NCBI GenBank assembly: GCA_018398765.1
Contig: JAHBMJ010002587.1
Location: forward strand, 1-17,781
Origin: Chromera velia
Taxonomy: Eukaryota; Sar; Chromeraceae
Reading direction: 5' to 3'
DNA length: 17,781 nt
In this document: positions 1-9,689 of the stretch, in pieces
Layout of the letters: every line of letters begins with the position of its first letter
Position numbering within the stretch: the first letter of the stretch is position 1
Position numbers and translations under genes: made by a program
Notes under the pieces: generated by a model
Databases searched by the model: none
The model's input: only the letters and a program-made list of their open reading frames with translations
Told to the model about the DNA's origin: nothing

Positions 1-511
1 ATAATACCTTTATAAGGCAAAATCAATAGGGATCCACCTTGAAGCGACCATTTTTTTTTTCAAAAAAATAAAAATAAAAAAAAAATAAAAAAAAATGGAT
101 CAATACAGAGCTACAGTCAAATCGTACGTATAAAATTCAAGGGCAGGGGCTTATATCTTTCGGTGCCGCCTCCTGGACGCGCTGCCCGGCCCATGCGTGC
201 CGACGCGTGCATGCGCTACCGCGCTCCGCATTGGCGTACGTACAAAAAAAAAAGTCACTCCTCCAGAACAAGAAGTCGTTCTTCACTGCCCTGAGGTGAC
301 GTCTTTGTTGCTTCTGTGTTCGCTTACAACCTCTTCAGAATTGTTGCATCACATCTGATTGAACCTCGTGTGCTCCTGTGGTGACATGCAATCCCTACGT
401 ATACGCACAGTTTTTTTCTTCACGTGCTGACAGTCATTTGGTGTTCACTTCGATCGAGGATACACTTTCTTCTCTCTTCCGTCTCTGAGTCACCCTGTTT
501 GCCTTTCCTTC
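1..511. other. Upstream flank of the first gene, no gene seen
   Basis: No supported coding region. It holds A/T homopolymer tracts at about 51-95 and a short CpG-rich patch at about 160-245 (repeated CGCG, GCGTGC and CGTACG words). The patch stands out from the AT-rich surroundings and could mark a promoter for the gene starting at 512. The stretch 440-510 is pyrimidine-rich, as a 5' leader might be. No TATA box can be placed with confidence. Confidence 0.3.
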
Positions 512-1161
512 ATGTCAGGGCACAGGCCAAAGCCACCGCTTCTGGGTGGTGTAAAAGATAAGAAGAAAGTGCTGAAGAGACAGCATACTGCGGGATCGGG
601 GTGTACTGCAGAGACAGCTGATGGTGCAGCAGCAGCAACAACAACTGTAGAAAAGTTTCGAGAAAAAAATCCAAAAAAGAAAGTTGCCAAGGTCGAGGCC
701 TCCTCGCACCAGGCAGACTCCGACACTGAGCTTGATGACACGTCGGAGGGAAAGAGAAAGAAGAGATCTGCTGTTGACGTCGTCAACAAAGAAATGAAGG
801 CCCTCGAGAAGAAGGCTGCACGACTGAAGGACTGGAAGAAGATCAAAGAGTACATCGACATACGGCTGCGGATTTTTGAGAAACTGTTCAAGCTCGACAT
901 CGCAGCAGAGGTGCATCAAATCCTCCGAGAACCCCGCCCTGGTGTTCAGAACCTTTGAGGGCTCCCGCTCTCCATTGCTGCAACCCCAATGATAGAGGAA
1001 GAGACGGTTGAGTCCGGCCGATTTGAAGAGCCGAAGCTGCTTTCGAAGAGGGGGAAAAAGGGCCCAAGCCCGCTGACTGCCGCCTTTTCGCAGTATGTTG
1101 AGGGGATCATGTCCAACGAAGACTACATCGGTCTCGGAAACCTCTTCTTCCTCTTCGTGCG

Positions 1162-1435
1162 GTCAGTGATTCGCACTCACTGAGAGTGTATCTTTGCTGT
1201 TGTTCCCGTCTCCTTTTTTTCTCTACCTTCACTCACCACGATCAGACTCCGTATCCATCTATCTTACTTGAACTCTCCTTTCTTCGCATCCTGTGGTTGG
1301 AAACACCCCTTTCCCCTCTGGTGACTGCCTTCGTTCTCTTGCCTCACCGCCGTCCGTACCCTTCTTGCATCAGTTTTACCTTGTCTTCTTCATTCTATCC
1401 CTCATCAGACCACTTGATTCTTGGTTCCTCTGCAG
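1162..1435 (+). other. Intron 1 of the 512-3380 gene
   Basis: The donor is GTCAGT after CG at 1160-1161. The acceptor is CTCTGCAG ending at 1435 after a long T/C-rich tract. Joining gives a CGC codon and moves the reading from the first frame into the frame that stays open from 1436 to 1694. In-frame stops lie inside the intron. The phase is 2. Confidence 0.65.
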
Positions 1436-1810
1436 CGGTGATGTCACTCGTTGCGATCCATATTTCTTTGGAGCGTTTCCTTCCATTGAGTCGATGAAGC
1501 AAGGGAACATCCTGGATTGGAAGCATCAAAAAGGGAAGAACCCTTGCATCAAGGTGTTGGAGGAGACGGTGATGGGTGTCGCAAACCAAACTACTGTGGA
1601 CAATAACAACCTGATATCCAAGATGTTCAAGGCCGTCCACAACGCCTTCTACAAGGAGTTTGACAAAGACTTCCCATCCACCATCGTGCACTTCTAGCCC
1701 GAAAAGAATGCTACATCCTTCCTGTCCGCCATCTAGGCCATTGAGGCTCAGTGCGGGAGTTCGGACACAGGGGGCCCAGCGTTTTATGGAAAGTTTGCCA
1801 AGCTAAAGAG

Positions 1811-2007
1811 GTTGGTCTCTTTGTCTTTCTCGCTCTCTTTCACTTCGTTTTCACCGCTTTTCTTTTCCTTTTTCTCTTTGTCTTTCTCGCTTTCTTTCAT
1901 TTCCCTCTACTCCCTCCAAGGCTCTTTCTCTCCCATTGTGCTCCCATGTCTTCGATTGCTCTTCATGTTTCTCCTCCGCTCTCTTCCCATCTCTTCCCTT
2001 TCTGCAG
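1811..2007 (+). other. Intron 2 of the 512-3380 gene
   Basis: The donor GTTGGT follows AG at 1809-1810. The acceptor is CTTTCTGCAG ending at 2007. The interior is almost pure T/C. AG joined to T2008 makes an AGT codon and reads straight into a run of TAGTAGKLF-type sequence. The phase is 2. Nearby alternative AGs at 2015 and 2021 are possible but would lose or shift residues. Confidence 0.65.
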
Positions 2008-2305
2008 TACCGCAGGTACAGCAGGAAAGCTGTTTGCTGCACCGGTGGATCTTATCACCTTCTGCTACAACACTTTGAAAATATCCCTCGACGCCATTCA
2101 GATGTGGTCGTCCAACAACACCGACTTCCTCTGTCCAGCGATCCTCTTAGGTCCGAAGACAGTTGCAGACTTTGCCACTCAGGCGATCAAGGCACTCCAG
2201 AGAGGCAAGTGGTTCCCCGAGTCCTACTTTAAAGGCTTTGCACCCGACGGATCTCAAGGTGTGACACAATCGGAGACGGCCAAAGCGATCTTGTATAACG
2301 CAAAG

Positions 2306-2356
2306 GTCAGTTTGTTTCTCTCCCTCTGTCTTTCTTTCTCTCTCTCATTGATCAGT

Positions 2357-2408
<52 letters not shown>

Positions 2409-2544
2409 TCTTCTCTCTTTCTCTCTCTCTTTTTCTCACTCTCTCTCTCTTTCTCTCTCTATTTCTCTCTCTCTGTTTCTTTCTCTCTCTACATATATCT
2501 ACATCTGTCCTTCAGACTTCCGTTTTTTATTTGTCCAATTGCAG
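2306..2544 (+). other. Intron 3 of the 512-3380 gene, with (CT)n
   Basis: The donor GTCAGT is the same hexamer as in intron 1. The acceptor is CCAATTGCAG ending at 2544. The phase is 0 on both sides. The middle (about 2338-2500) is a CT/CTTT microsatellite. Confidence 0.7.
2338..2500. repeat. (CT)n/(CTTT)n microsatellite inside intron 3
   Basis: An almost uninterrupted run of CT dinucleotides with scattered extra T. It acts as an extended polypyrimidine tract upstream of the intron 3 acceptor. It is open on both strands only because of its composition and encodes nothing credible. Confidence 0.9.
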
Positions 2545-2894
2545 CTCATCGCAGGGGTATCTCCCAGGGACACATCGAGAAAGTGGGTGACTGATATTCA
2601 CCACCTTGTTGACTTTATCGAGTTCCTCCAGAGGTCTCAAGCAGATGCCGTCTCCATCTTGAAGGAAGGGTCTGCGCACCTCCCAGCAGACAGTTCTGAG
2701 GTAGAGCGATTGCACAAAAGAGTGGATGCCCTCAGTGCCTACCTCGGGACCTCCCTCCTCCCACCCCACTCTAGGTGGACCGATGCTACTTTCTCAAAAC
2801 TGTGGAAGCAGAACAACAGGTTCCTTCACTTCGATTGTGAGAAGACGGAGAGAGAGGGGAGGAAGGAAGGCAGAGATGGGAGGGGGGGGAGGGT

Positions 2895-3380
2895 GTAGAA
2901 GGAGAGGCAAATGATCTCGCAGAGGTTGGACAGGGTGGGGTGGAGGAGGTGCAGGAGGAAGGGGAGAAGGGCGGAGATGCCGAAGAGCAGGAGGAGGAGG
3001 AGCAGGATATCGCGATGGGGGAGGGAGAGGTTGAGGAGGGAGGAGGTCTCTTCTACTCCGATGAGGATGACGCCGAGAAGGAGAATGAGGATGATACCGA
3101 GAAAGAGAATGAGGATGATGCCGAGAAGGAGAAGGAGCTGCTCAGGCAGCTCGCGGAGATTCAAAAGAAGAAAAAAACTGCCAACAAGGGTAAGGAGGGG
3201 CCTGGCGGAGCCAGCAAGAAGGGGGGCGGAGGTTTGTATATGGTCGGCACACAGTCTCAGGGCTTTCGCCGTGTTGCTCCTGCAGCTCTGGCTGTGCCAA
3301 ACGAATTTTCTTCGTCTTTGTCGTCCTTTTCTGCCAGGTCGGGACGTCCCACCAGCATGTACAAGGCCCAACATTATTGA
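2895..3380 (+). other. Acidic C-terminal coding segment of the 512-3380 gene
   Basis: This frame (codons from 2895) is offset by one from the preceding exon, whose own frame ends at TAG 2896-2898. It encodes a Glu/Gly-rich stretch, then three tandem acidic units of the form DDAEKENE / DDTEKENE / DDAEKEKE. A Leu-Arg-Gln helix, a KKKK cluster, a Gly/Lys-rich linker and a Ser-rich end follow, with TGA at 3378. Such acidic tails are common in chromatin or nucleolar proteins, but that is analogy only. It may instead be a separate small ORF, since an in-frame ATG lies a little later at about 3015. Confidence 0.5.
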
Positions 3381-3412
3381 TGTGCTTGCATCCACCTTTC
3401 CTCCCTCCATTC

Positions 3413-3705
3413 ATTCATTCTTGCAACGACGTCTCCTCTGTCCGTTCATTCACACAGAGGTCAGGTGTCCTCCTATTTATACAACGATGTCTCCTCTGTC
3501 CATTCATTTACACAGAAGTCAGGTGTCCTCCCATTCATGCAACGATGTCTCCTCTGTCCGTTCATTCACACAGAGGTCAGGTATCCTCTCATTCATGCAA
3601 CGACGTCTCCTCTGTCCGTTCATTCACACAGAGATCAGGTGTCCCCCCATTCATGCAACGACGTCTCCTCTGTCCGTTCATTCACACAGAGGTCAGGTGT
3701 CGAAG
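3413..3705. repeat. 58-bp minisatellite, five tandem copies
   Basis: The word CAACGA recurs at 3424, 3482, 3540, 3598 and 3656, exactly 58 bases apart, so all units have equal length. Each unit contains a potential hairpin, CCTCTGT then 12 bases then ACAGAGG (one arm base varies in some copies). The first two copies are the most diverged. Copies are directly adjacent with no unique spacers, so this is not a CRISPR array. It starts just downstream of the gene's TGA at 3378. Confidence 0.95.
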
Positions 3706-3729
3706 GGGGAGGAGAACGAAAGGAAAAAA

Positions 3730-3860
3730 AGGAAAAGCTCTCTGCTCTCTTCTCTCTTCTCTCTCCTCTCTTCTCTCTAATGACAAAAAAGCTCCTTTCA
3801 CCTGTCTGCATGTCAGATGTCCTCCTCCTCAACGTCTGTTCATTCAAGTCCCCTTCCATT
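3730..3860. repeat. (CT)-rich tract and a decayed minisatellite unit
   Basis: A TCTCT-rich tract (about 3738-3780) interrupts the array. After it, about 3812-3848 again reads like the 58-bp unit (GTCAGATGTCCTCC, then CAACGTCTG and TTCATTCA) but with lost bases. This suggests that the array once extended further. Confidence 0.6.
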
Positions 3861-4032
3861 TCTTATCTGGTTGTGTAGATCGATCGCAAGCTCGTTGCCT
3901 AGTTGCTTGAACATCAGACAGCCCGAGAAAGGCATTATATGGTAGCCATAATAGCTGCCATATGGTGATGAAGCAAAAGTTACGCATAATGAGTATTTGA
4001 AACGGATAGTCACTATATTCATTTCTGATCAT

Positions 4033-4066
4033 TGATTGATTTTGATTGATTGATTGATTGATTGAT
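4033..4066. repeat. (TGAT)n microsatellite
   Basis: About eight TGAT units with one interruption. Shorter versions of the same motif appear at about 11041-11050 and, on the other strand, at 14260-14274. Confidence 0.9.
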
Positions 4067-4139
4067 ATGTTCTGGCCTAGGGCCTTCCCGCTATGTCTAT
4101 CTGTCGCCAGAGCTAGCAGGGCAGATATCAAGTGAATGC

Positions 4140-4184
4140 ATAATCATTATAGCAAAATAATCATTATAGTCACATAATGATTAT
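4140..4184. repeat. ATAATCATTAT direct and inverted repeats
   Basis: ATAATCATTAT occurs at 4140-4150 and 4157-4167, and its exact reverse complement ATAATGATTAT at 4174-4184, so either left copy can pair with the right one. Related AATCATTAT words recur near 4245. It could be a subterminal transposon repeat; no element ends were found. Confidence 0.75.
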
Positions 4185-4781
4185 CCATTTATATAATACC
4201 TGACTAATGATTAGAAATGAATAAAGTGACTATTGGTATTGGGTAATCATTATTGAAACATAGCTTGAGTTAACCCACTGATGATACATTGTAAAGAACT
4301 TGAACTGCCATTTTTAAAGTAATGTTCAATATATATATCATTTATTGCCTGAGTTTTAAATTTTTTTTGAACAAATAAATGGTTTTGAACTTCCCGATAG
4401 TACCACCTTAGCTAGTGCCTTAAATTTAATAACTAGTTTAATGATTTAATAGAAAAAGCATATGCATGTCGCCATTATCATCATCATCATAACCACTAGC
4501 ATAATCATCATTATACGCCATCACTATCCGCTTTAATTAATATATATTCCTAAGCGTCTAGCGTTTAGCGGCATGCAAACGCACGAGCTAGAAACCGAGC
4601 AAAAACCCAGCAGAAACTCTTTTACAGCAGAAACCGAGCATATCGATTCTTCTTTTGTTTTTGAGAGCCTTCATTTGAACCTTTTCTGACTGTGGCTCAT
4701 TTCAGCCGTCTTCTCGTCACTTCTCTCCTTCTCAGTCTCTTCTCTTTCTTTCGTCTGCGCTTAGAGGGCAGCAGTAAAATC

Positions 4782-4917
4782 ATGGATGACAGTAGTAAGA
4801 AGCAATTCGATCCCCTGGCCCCTCCTAGTATGCCTTTTGACGTCTAAACAGCAAAGTCTCTCATTTCTGAGGCGGTGAAAGATATAAAAGGAGAGATTGG
4901 GAATCTTACTCAAGACG
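4782..4917 (+). CDS. Candidate first exon (partial), function unknown
   Basis: The ATG at 4782 has A at -3 and G at +4, a favourable eukaryotic start context. It follows a T/C-rich leader. The 45 codons read as soluble protein (starting MDDSSKKQFDPLAPP) and stop at a strong donor, GTATGT at 4918, with one base of the next codon left over. One in-frame TAA lies at 4845, where Gln would fit. It may be the start of ORF1 of the LINE that follows, or a first exon of a host gene into which that LINE inserted. Splicing to the best acceptor (AG at 5978-5979) enters a frame that ends after four codons, so continuity with the LINE frame is off by one base and unproven. Confidence 0.35.
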
Positions 4918-5168
4918 GTATGTATATGTGTATGTGTGTGTATGCATGTTTAGAGAGGCAGTGCACGGCAAAAGCATGTCAGACAGACAGACAGACAAAG
5001 TTAGTTTAAGACAGGTATACATGCACCGATAAGCCCATGCGTGCGTACGTGCGTGCGTGTGTGTGTATATGTATGTGTGTGTGCGTGTGCATGTTTAGAA
5101 AGGCAGCACGGCAGAAGCATGATGACAAATAGACAGATAAAGACAGGTGTACATACACTGATAAGCCC

Positions 5169-5227
5169 GTGTGTGTGTATATATATATGTGTGTGTGTGT
5201 GTATGTGTGTGTGTGTGTGTATGTATA

Positions 5228-5268
<41 letters not shown>

Positions 5269-5295
5269 ATATGTGTGTGTGTGTGTGTGTGTGTA

Positions 5296-5338
<43 letters not shown>

Positions 5339-5366
5339 ATATGTATACATGTATGTATGTATGTGT
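5169..5366. repeat. (GT)n microsatellite with TATG interruptions
   Basis: A near-continuous GT dinucleotide run broken by TATG and TATATG. Alternating purine-pyrimidine sequence of this kind can adopt Z-form DNA, which is general knowledge and not seen here. Long ORFs on both strands are artefacts of the repeat. Confidence 0.95.
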
Positions 5367-5395
5367 ATATACGTTTTTTTCTTTCTGTCTTTGAA

Positions 5396-5562
<167 letters not shown>

Positions 5563-5671
5563 CACACACTTACAGGAAAAAAGAATGAACGAACGACCTT
5601 CTAGGTTTCCCATGTATGCAGCACTTCAGAGTGTGCTCCTAGTGGAGCATGAGCCTGCTTACAACGGACTG

Positions 5672-5810
5672 TGTAGGACCTAGCACTGCTCCTTATGACT
5701 ATTGCATATGTTGACAATATGATATGATTGCTATGGGACTTAGCACTGCTCCTAATAACATTGTTAGGGGACCTGGCACTGCAAGCCATTGTGGGACCTA
5801 GCAACTCTGA
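5672..5810. repeat. Four degenerate copies of GGACCTAGCACTGCTCCT
   Basis: Copies lie at about 5676-5693, 5735-5753, 5767-5782 and 5793-5809. The first two are nearly identical over 18 bases. The last two match only the GGACCTRGCA core. Spacing is irregular (about 60, 32 and 26 bases), so this is a dispersed repeat, possibly transposon-derived, and not a minisatellite. Confidence 0.7.
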
Positions 5811-6259
5811 ACCCGGCCTGGGGGAGGGGGGGAAGGAGAGGCTGGGAGGACACCGAAGGCCTCTCCAAACCTGGTAAGCGGGAACGGGAAGGGAGTAGGT
5901 CTTTTCAGTAAGTTTTCACTCTGATCTTAACATATAAACCTGAGCACACATTCTTTTCCCCCCCTCCCCCTTTATGCAGGTCATGCCCCAGCGTGAGGGA
6001 CGGGCATGACCACAGTTATGATGGAGGCAGCAGGGTAATAAAAGGTGTCAGACGGGCCACAGGACAGGAGGGAGAGAGGCGGGGGGATGGGACGGGAGGG
6101 GAAGGGGGACGGAAAGAAGAAGAGGAAAAGGAAGGAGGGAGCAGCTCACACTTGTCGTCAAACACTCCATCGGAATGCTCTGAGGTAGATATCCCTCAAG
6201 CAGCCACATTAAATGAACATAAAGAAAGAGGTGAAAGAAAAGGAAGGGAGAAAGGGAGC

Positions 6260-7123
6260 ATGGTTATAGTCTGGTTAAATTGTAAAGGAACACAAAGGGG
6301 ACTGCAGCCTTAGTTGTCCTCAGAAGAGTTTGAGAAGGAGTTTGAGGAAGCAGACATTATTTTTCTGAACGAGACATGCTCTTTTTTCAAAGAGTGCCGG
6401 ACAGTAACAGGAAAGAAGACTGGAGTCAACTACCCACTGATAACAAAATTGGGGGAGTAGACAGTGAACACGGGCGGGGTTGCTGTGCTTCTTAGCCATA
6501 CAGCAAGGAGTGCAGGTTGGGAAGAAGATAGACTGAGCAGGGCCGTGGGGATGGTACAGAATCCAGATCCACAAAAACCTCTGCTGTATGGAGTATATGA
6601 TCCCACCGCACATACTACATACTGTGACGAAACTTTAATTACAGATCTGAAAGAGTGCATGGAAGAGAAAAGAAGAAAAGGAGGTGGGGAGAGGGGTAGG
6701 GTATATGTTGGAGGAGACTTCAATGCAAGGATTGGAAAGGAGGCTCCAAGGATTCTTTTTAGGGAAGATGTTGGGGTTAGGGAAGTAGGAGGGAGAGGAC
6801 AGAAAAGAGAGAGCTATGAGCCTGTCAAGCAATCCCAAGATCTGATAGTGAATAAAAAGGGGAGGAGACTGATTTCGTTCTACAAAAAGATGGAGATTGT
6901 ACCGCTTAACGGCCTGCGTCAGTGCAAGGTCGGGAAGGGGGAAAAAGAGAAATCCTTTGACTTTGATGGGTCGTTCACTTTTTCTGGTCTTGGGAGGGAT
7001 GCATTTACAGCAAATGATTATGTTTGTGTTTTGCCTGAACTTCTTCTGTTTGTTTATGCTTTTTCTGTGAAATAAGTGAATTCAGTAAAGACTGACCACA
7101 GTACACTTTGGTTGCAGCTGCGC
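6260..7123 (+). other. LINE-A APE-like endonuclease domain
   Basis: In order: WLNCKGTQ (catalytic Asn motif), DIIFLNETC (catalytic Glu), GGVAVLL, YGVYDPTAH (the usual NVYRP/YAPT strand), GRVYVGGDFNARIG (hallmark GDFN), GRRLISFYKKMEIVPLNGL (the usual G-x-L-x-F and LNG), FTFSG..ANDYV (in place of the IDYV/IDFI motif) and SVKTDHS (the SDH motif). All expected catalytic Asn, Glu, Asp and His positions appear to be kept. The domain is crossed by three in-frame stops (6311, 6458, 7073), the last just before TDH. It recognises and nicks the insertion target. Confidence 0.85.
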
Positions 7124-7129
7124 TTACCA

Positions 7130-7900
7130 GAAACAAAAGATAAGAAGAGGAGAAGGAGGACAAAGAAAGAGAGGGAGCTGCTGGAGCAAGACCAAATTCA
7201 AAAAAGATGGTGGGAACCTTTGCCAGAGAGAGCAGAAAAGAACTTCTTATCAGCGCTGGAAAGAAGATTAGACAACGAAAGAATAAAGAAAAAAATAAGC
7301 AAGATGATGGACGTTCAAAAAGGAGTTCGAGTAATGGAAGAAACACTAAATAGACTATACAGGAAGCTGAAAAAAGCAGTAGAAGAGGAATACAAGAAAG
7401 TGTGCAAGAAAGAAAAGAAATGCAGAAGAGGGGCAAACGTTAAAGAGGACGACACACCAGAGATAATAATCAGGAGGAGAATCAAACAAGTGAAAAAGAT
7501 TGAATCACAGGCAGAAAAAAAAGTAAGAGAGATCAAAAAGAAACTCGACGAAGAAAAGATAGAATCAGCAGAAAGAGAATTGAAAGAAGCAAAAGAGGCT
7601 TTGCACTCAGCAAGCAAGGAGAGAAGAAGAACAATGAGAAGAGAGGAGGCAAGGCAGAGATTCAAAAGAATGGAAAGAATCATAAGTCAGCTGGCAGAGA
7701 AAGGAGGAGAATGGAAGGTATGGAACCAGCTGAGCAAAAAGAAAGAGGTAAGAAAAGAAGATGCGCTGACTGAAGAAAAGATAGCAAGAGGGTGGGAAAA
7801 ACAGTGGAAGAAAGATGAAAACGAAGACGCAGAGGAAAAAATCACGAAAACCGTCTCACACATCTTCGAAGCACTGACAGAAGCAAAAGAATGGAGGATA
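7130..7900 (+). other. LINE-A lysine/glutamate coiled-coil linker
   Basis: About 250 codons between endonuclease and RT, rich in Lys, Glu and Arg, with heptad-like hydrophobic spacing. Arg- and Lys-rich runs near 7142-7175 could bind nucleic acid. Linkers of this type occur in LINEs, but this one is unusually charged. The purine-rich strand produces long spurious open frames on the opposite strand. Confidence 0.6.
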
Positions 7901-7929
7901 AACACAAAAAAGGTGCATGAAGGATTGAA

Positions 7930-8965
7930 AAAGAACGGAAACCCCAACAAAGCGGCAGGGAAAGATGACATGCCTCCAGGTATGCATAGTGCAATGGCAA
8001 AGTTGGCAACAGTGGTCGAGTGTTACCATGGATTGATAAATGTGTGTGCTCGTTTCACATGGTGGCCGTCTAGATGGAATGATCTCATGATCTCCGTACT
8101 TCCCAAACCAGGAAAGCCACAGAACATTCAAAAAGGATGGAGACCTATCCACTTAGACTCAGCTGATGTGAAATGGGGGGAGTTGTATGTAAAGGATATG
8201 GTAGAGACCGAGGGAAAGGAGAAACAGAACCATGTGCAGTTCACCTACAGTAAAGGGGTGGGAACCTTGAATGCAATTTTTCTTTTGCTTCAATCGATCG
8301 CTCGTCTCAAGATTTTTTTTGTTTCTTTTATTGATTTCACAAGTGTATTTGATGAAACATCTCACAGTAGAATGCCTGAACAGTTGAGAAAGCACAAGGT
8401 ATGGGAAGAGACCATTAAGTGGGTATGTGAGTCGCTGTGAAATATCAGAGCAAGGGTGAAGGGGAGTGATTTCTGGTTTTGGGAAGAAAAGGGGTCAAAG
8501 CAGGGAGGTCTGGCAGGACTTTCTCTGTTTAAAGGATATATAAATAATATGCCAGCAGACATTGGGAGGAGGGCAGGCCTCACCGGGAGGGTTCCCAAGC
8601 TCCACAAAGGCCCCGAGGGTGCGCAAGAGAACTTCCTTGTCGGGCTTTTTGCTGATAACATGCACTTTCAATCGATAGAGGCAGAGGAGATGGAGAGGCT
8701 TCTAAAAGCACTGGAGGAGTATGCGATGCCTTTGAAGCTTCTTCTATCAGATAAGTCAAGAATAATGAAGTTTGGACAGAAAACGGAGGAGAGAAGAAAA
8801 CGATTCACATTGGGTGGGGCGGAGTTAGTTCAGGCAAGCGAATATCCGTACCTTGGCCTTCTTTTAACAGAAGATTGCTCCATAGATGCAATGATGAGAG
8901 AGAGAATGATTAAGGCAGAAAGACTCTTTTTTGCATTGAAAAGTAAGATCAGTGTAGGAGGAGAG
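7930..8965 (+). other. LINE-A reverse transcriptase domain
   Basis: Motifs in order: NKAAGKDDMPPGM (equivalent of K-x-P-G-x-D-G-I-P), ISVLPKPGKP and GWRPIHL (finger motifs), QFTYSKGVGTLNAIFLL, FVSFIDFTSVFDETSH (motif A, catalytic Asp kept), GSKQGGLAGLSLFKGYINNM (motif B), LFADNMHF (motif C), a MPLKLLLSDKSRIMKFG block (motif D) and EYPYLGLLL (motif E). Motif C reads FADN where F/Y-A-D-D is expected, so one of the two catalytic aspartates is Asn. A TGA at 8438 splits the domain between motifs A and B. Synthesis of cDNA by this copy is not expected. Confidence 0.9.
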
Positions 8966-9689
8966 ATCCCATCCGCAACTTGTTTTCAATGATTCAGGCA
9001 GACAGTATGTGCAGTTTGGTCATACGGCTGCGAAGTACGTTCACACTTGCAGGAAGCGTTTGCAGAGTTTGACAGACTGCAAAGAAGATTCATTCGATGG
9101 GTGCTGTAACTGAGAGAGAAAGAAAGCATACTCACCACTTTTTTAAAAGCAGGCCTTCTTTCTATCGATCTGGTGGTTGCACAGAGAACCTTAATGTGGA
9201 TAAGGAAGGTAATCCAAAAAAGAAAAGACACACCAACAGGCCATACACTCATTCAATCATTGCAGGAAGGAGTTGATTCAGAACTGAAAAGAAGGAAGCT
9301 TCACCCCTTTCACTTTTTCCCCCACTTAAAGAAATGTGTCGAAACATTTTTCACAGAGACAAGAAGCCATCCTTTCCAGATAGGAAGAGAAGTTCAACCA
9401 GAAGCTGCAGGCAGACAACCTTCTTTTGAGAGAAGTCTTAGAGACAGAATAGTAAGGTGGATAGAAGCGCTGAAAAAAGAAAAAATTATAAAGAGGAAGA
9501 AGGAAGCATTTACAGAGAGGGTTGAGAGGTCAGTACAAAAAAGAGGAAGGGCCGAGAGGGAAGAGCTAAGAGAAGGCGTCATGCATCCTATCCATGCATC
9601 TCTATCCAATGGAAATCGCCTAAATCTGTGGTTTCATAACAGCAAGAATGGAGAAGATACAGACAGAAGCATTTCATTAGATAGAGATA

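Larger units (their letters stand above)
512..3380 (+). pseudogene. Unrecognised four-exon nuclear gene, probably decayed
   Basis: Proposed exons are 512-1161, 1436-1810, 2008-2305 and 2545 to about 3380; all three GT-AG junctions keep codon phase (2, 2, 0). I do not recognise the family. Residues 1-150 are basic with several nuclear-localisation-like clusters (KDKKKVLKR near 16, KNPKKK near 53, GKRKKRS near 80) and a charged helical stretch (90-135). The middle exons encode a globular, mixed hydrophobic region. The end is strongly acidic, with a repeated DD-x-EKENE unit and then a lysine-rich KKKK stretch. Nuclear location is inferred from the basic clusters only. In-frame stops occur at 956 (TGA), 1695 (TAG) and 1733 (TAG). 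The frame also changes around 2840-2890, near an 8-G run at 2882-2889 consistent with a 1-base loss. Codons ending in C or G persist through the TAG sites, so the exons were once coding. A recent pseudogene, recoding, or sequencing error in the G run are the options. Confidence 0.55.
3861..4781. other. AT-rich intergenic DNA with small repeats
   Basis: No supported gene. It contains a (TGAT)n tract, an inverted ATAATCATTAT cluster, a CAT-triplet run at about 4477-4490 and, towards 4700-4775, a T/C-rich leader-like stretch just before the ATG at 4782. Short ORFs here are shadows. Confidence 0.6.

Noticed and set aside
1186-1497. ORF within intron 1 of the first gene
   Set aside because: T/C-rich intronic sequence; the acceptor at 1435 and phase agreement explain the region better.
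2254-2439. Minus-strand Arg-Glu ORF
   Set aside because: Translation of the (CT)n tract in intron 3.
2837-2922. A fourth intron (GTGAGA to CTCGCAG) to explain the frame change
   Set aside because: The phase fits, but the joined codon is TAG; the alternative acceptor at 2898 gives TAA. A single-base indel is simpler.
3413-3705. CRISPR-like array
   Set aside because: Units are directly tandem with 58-bp period and no variable spacers, in a eukaryotic context.
3377-3910. Forward ORFs in three frames over the minisatellite
   Set aside because: They exist because the repeat lacks stops in every frame; frames rotate per unit and no start or homologous domain supports them.
7005-7971. Minus-strand ORFs rich in Phe, Leu and Ser opposite LINE-A
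   Set aside because: Antisense shadows of the Lys/Glu-rich linker; no motif.
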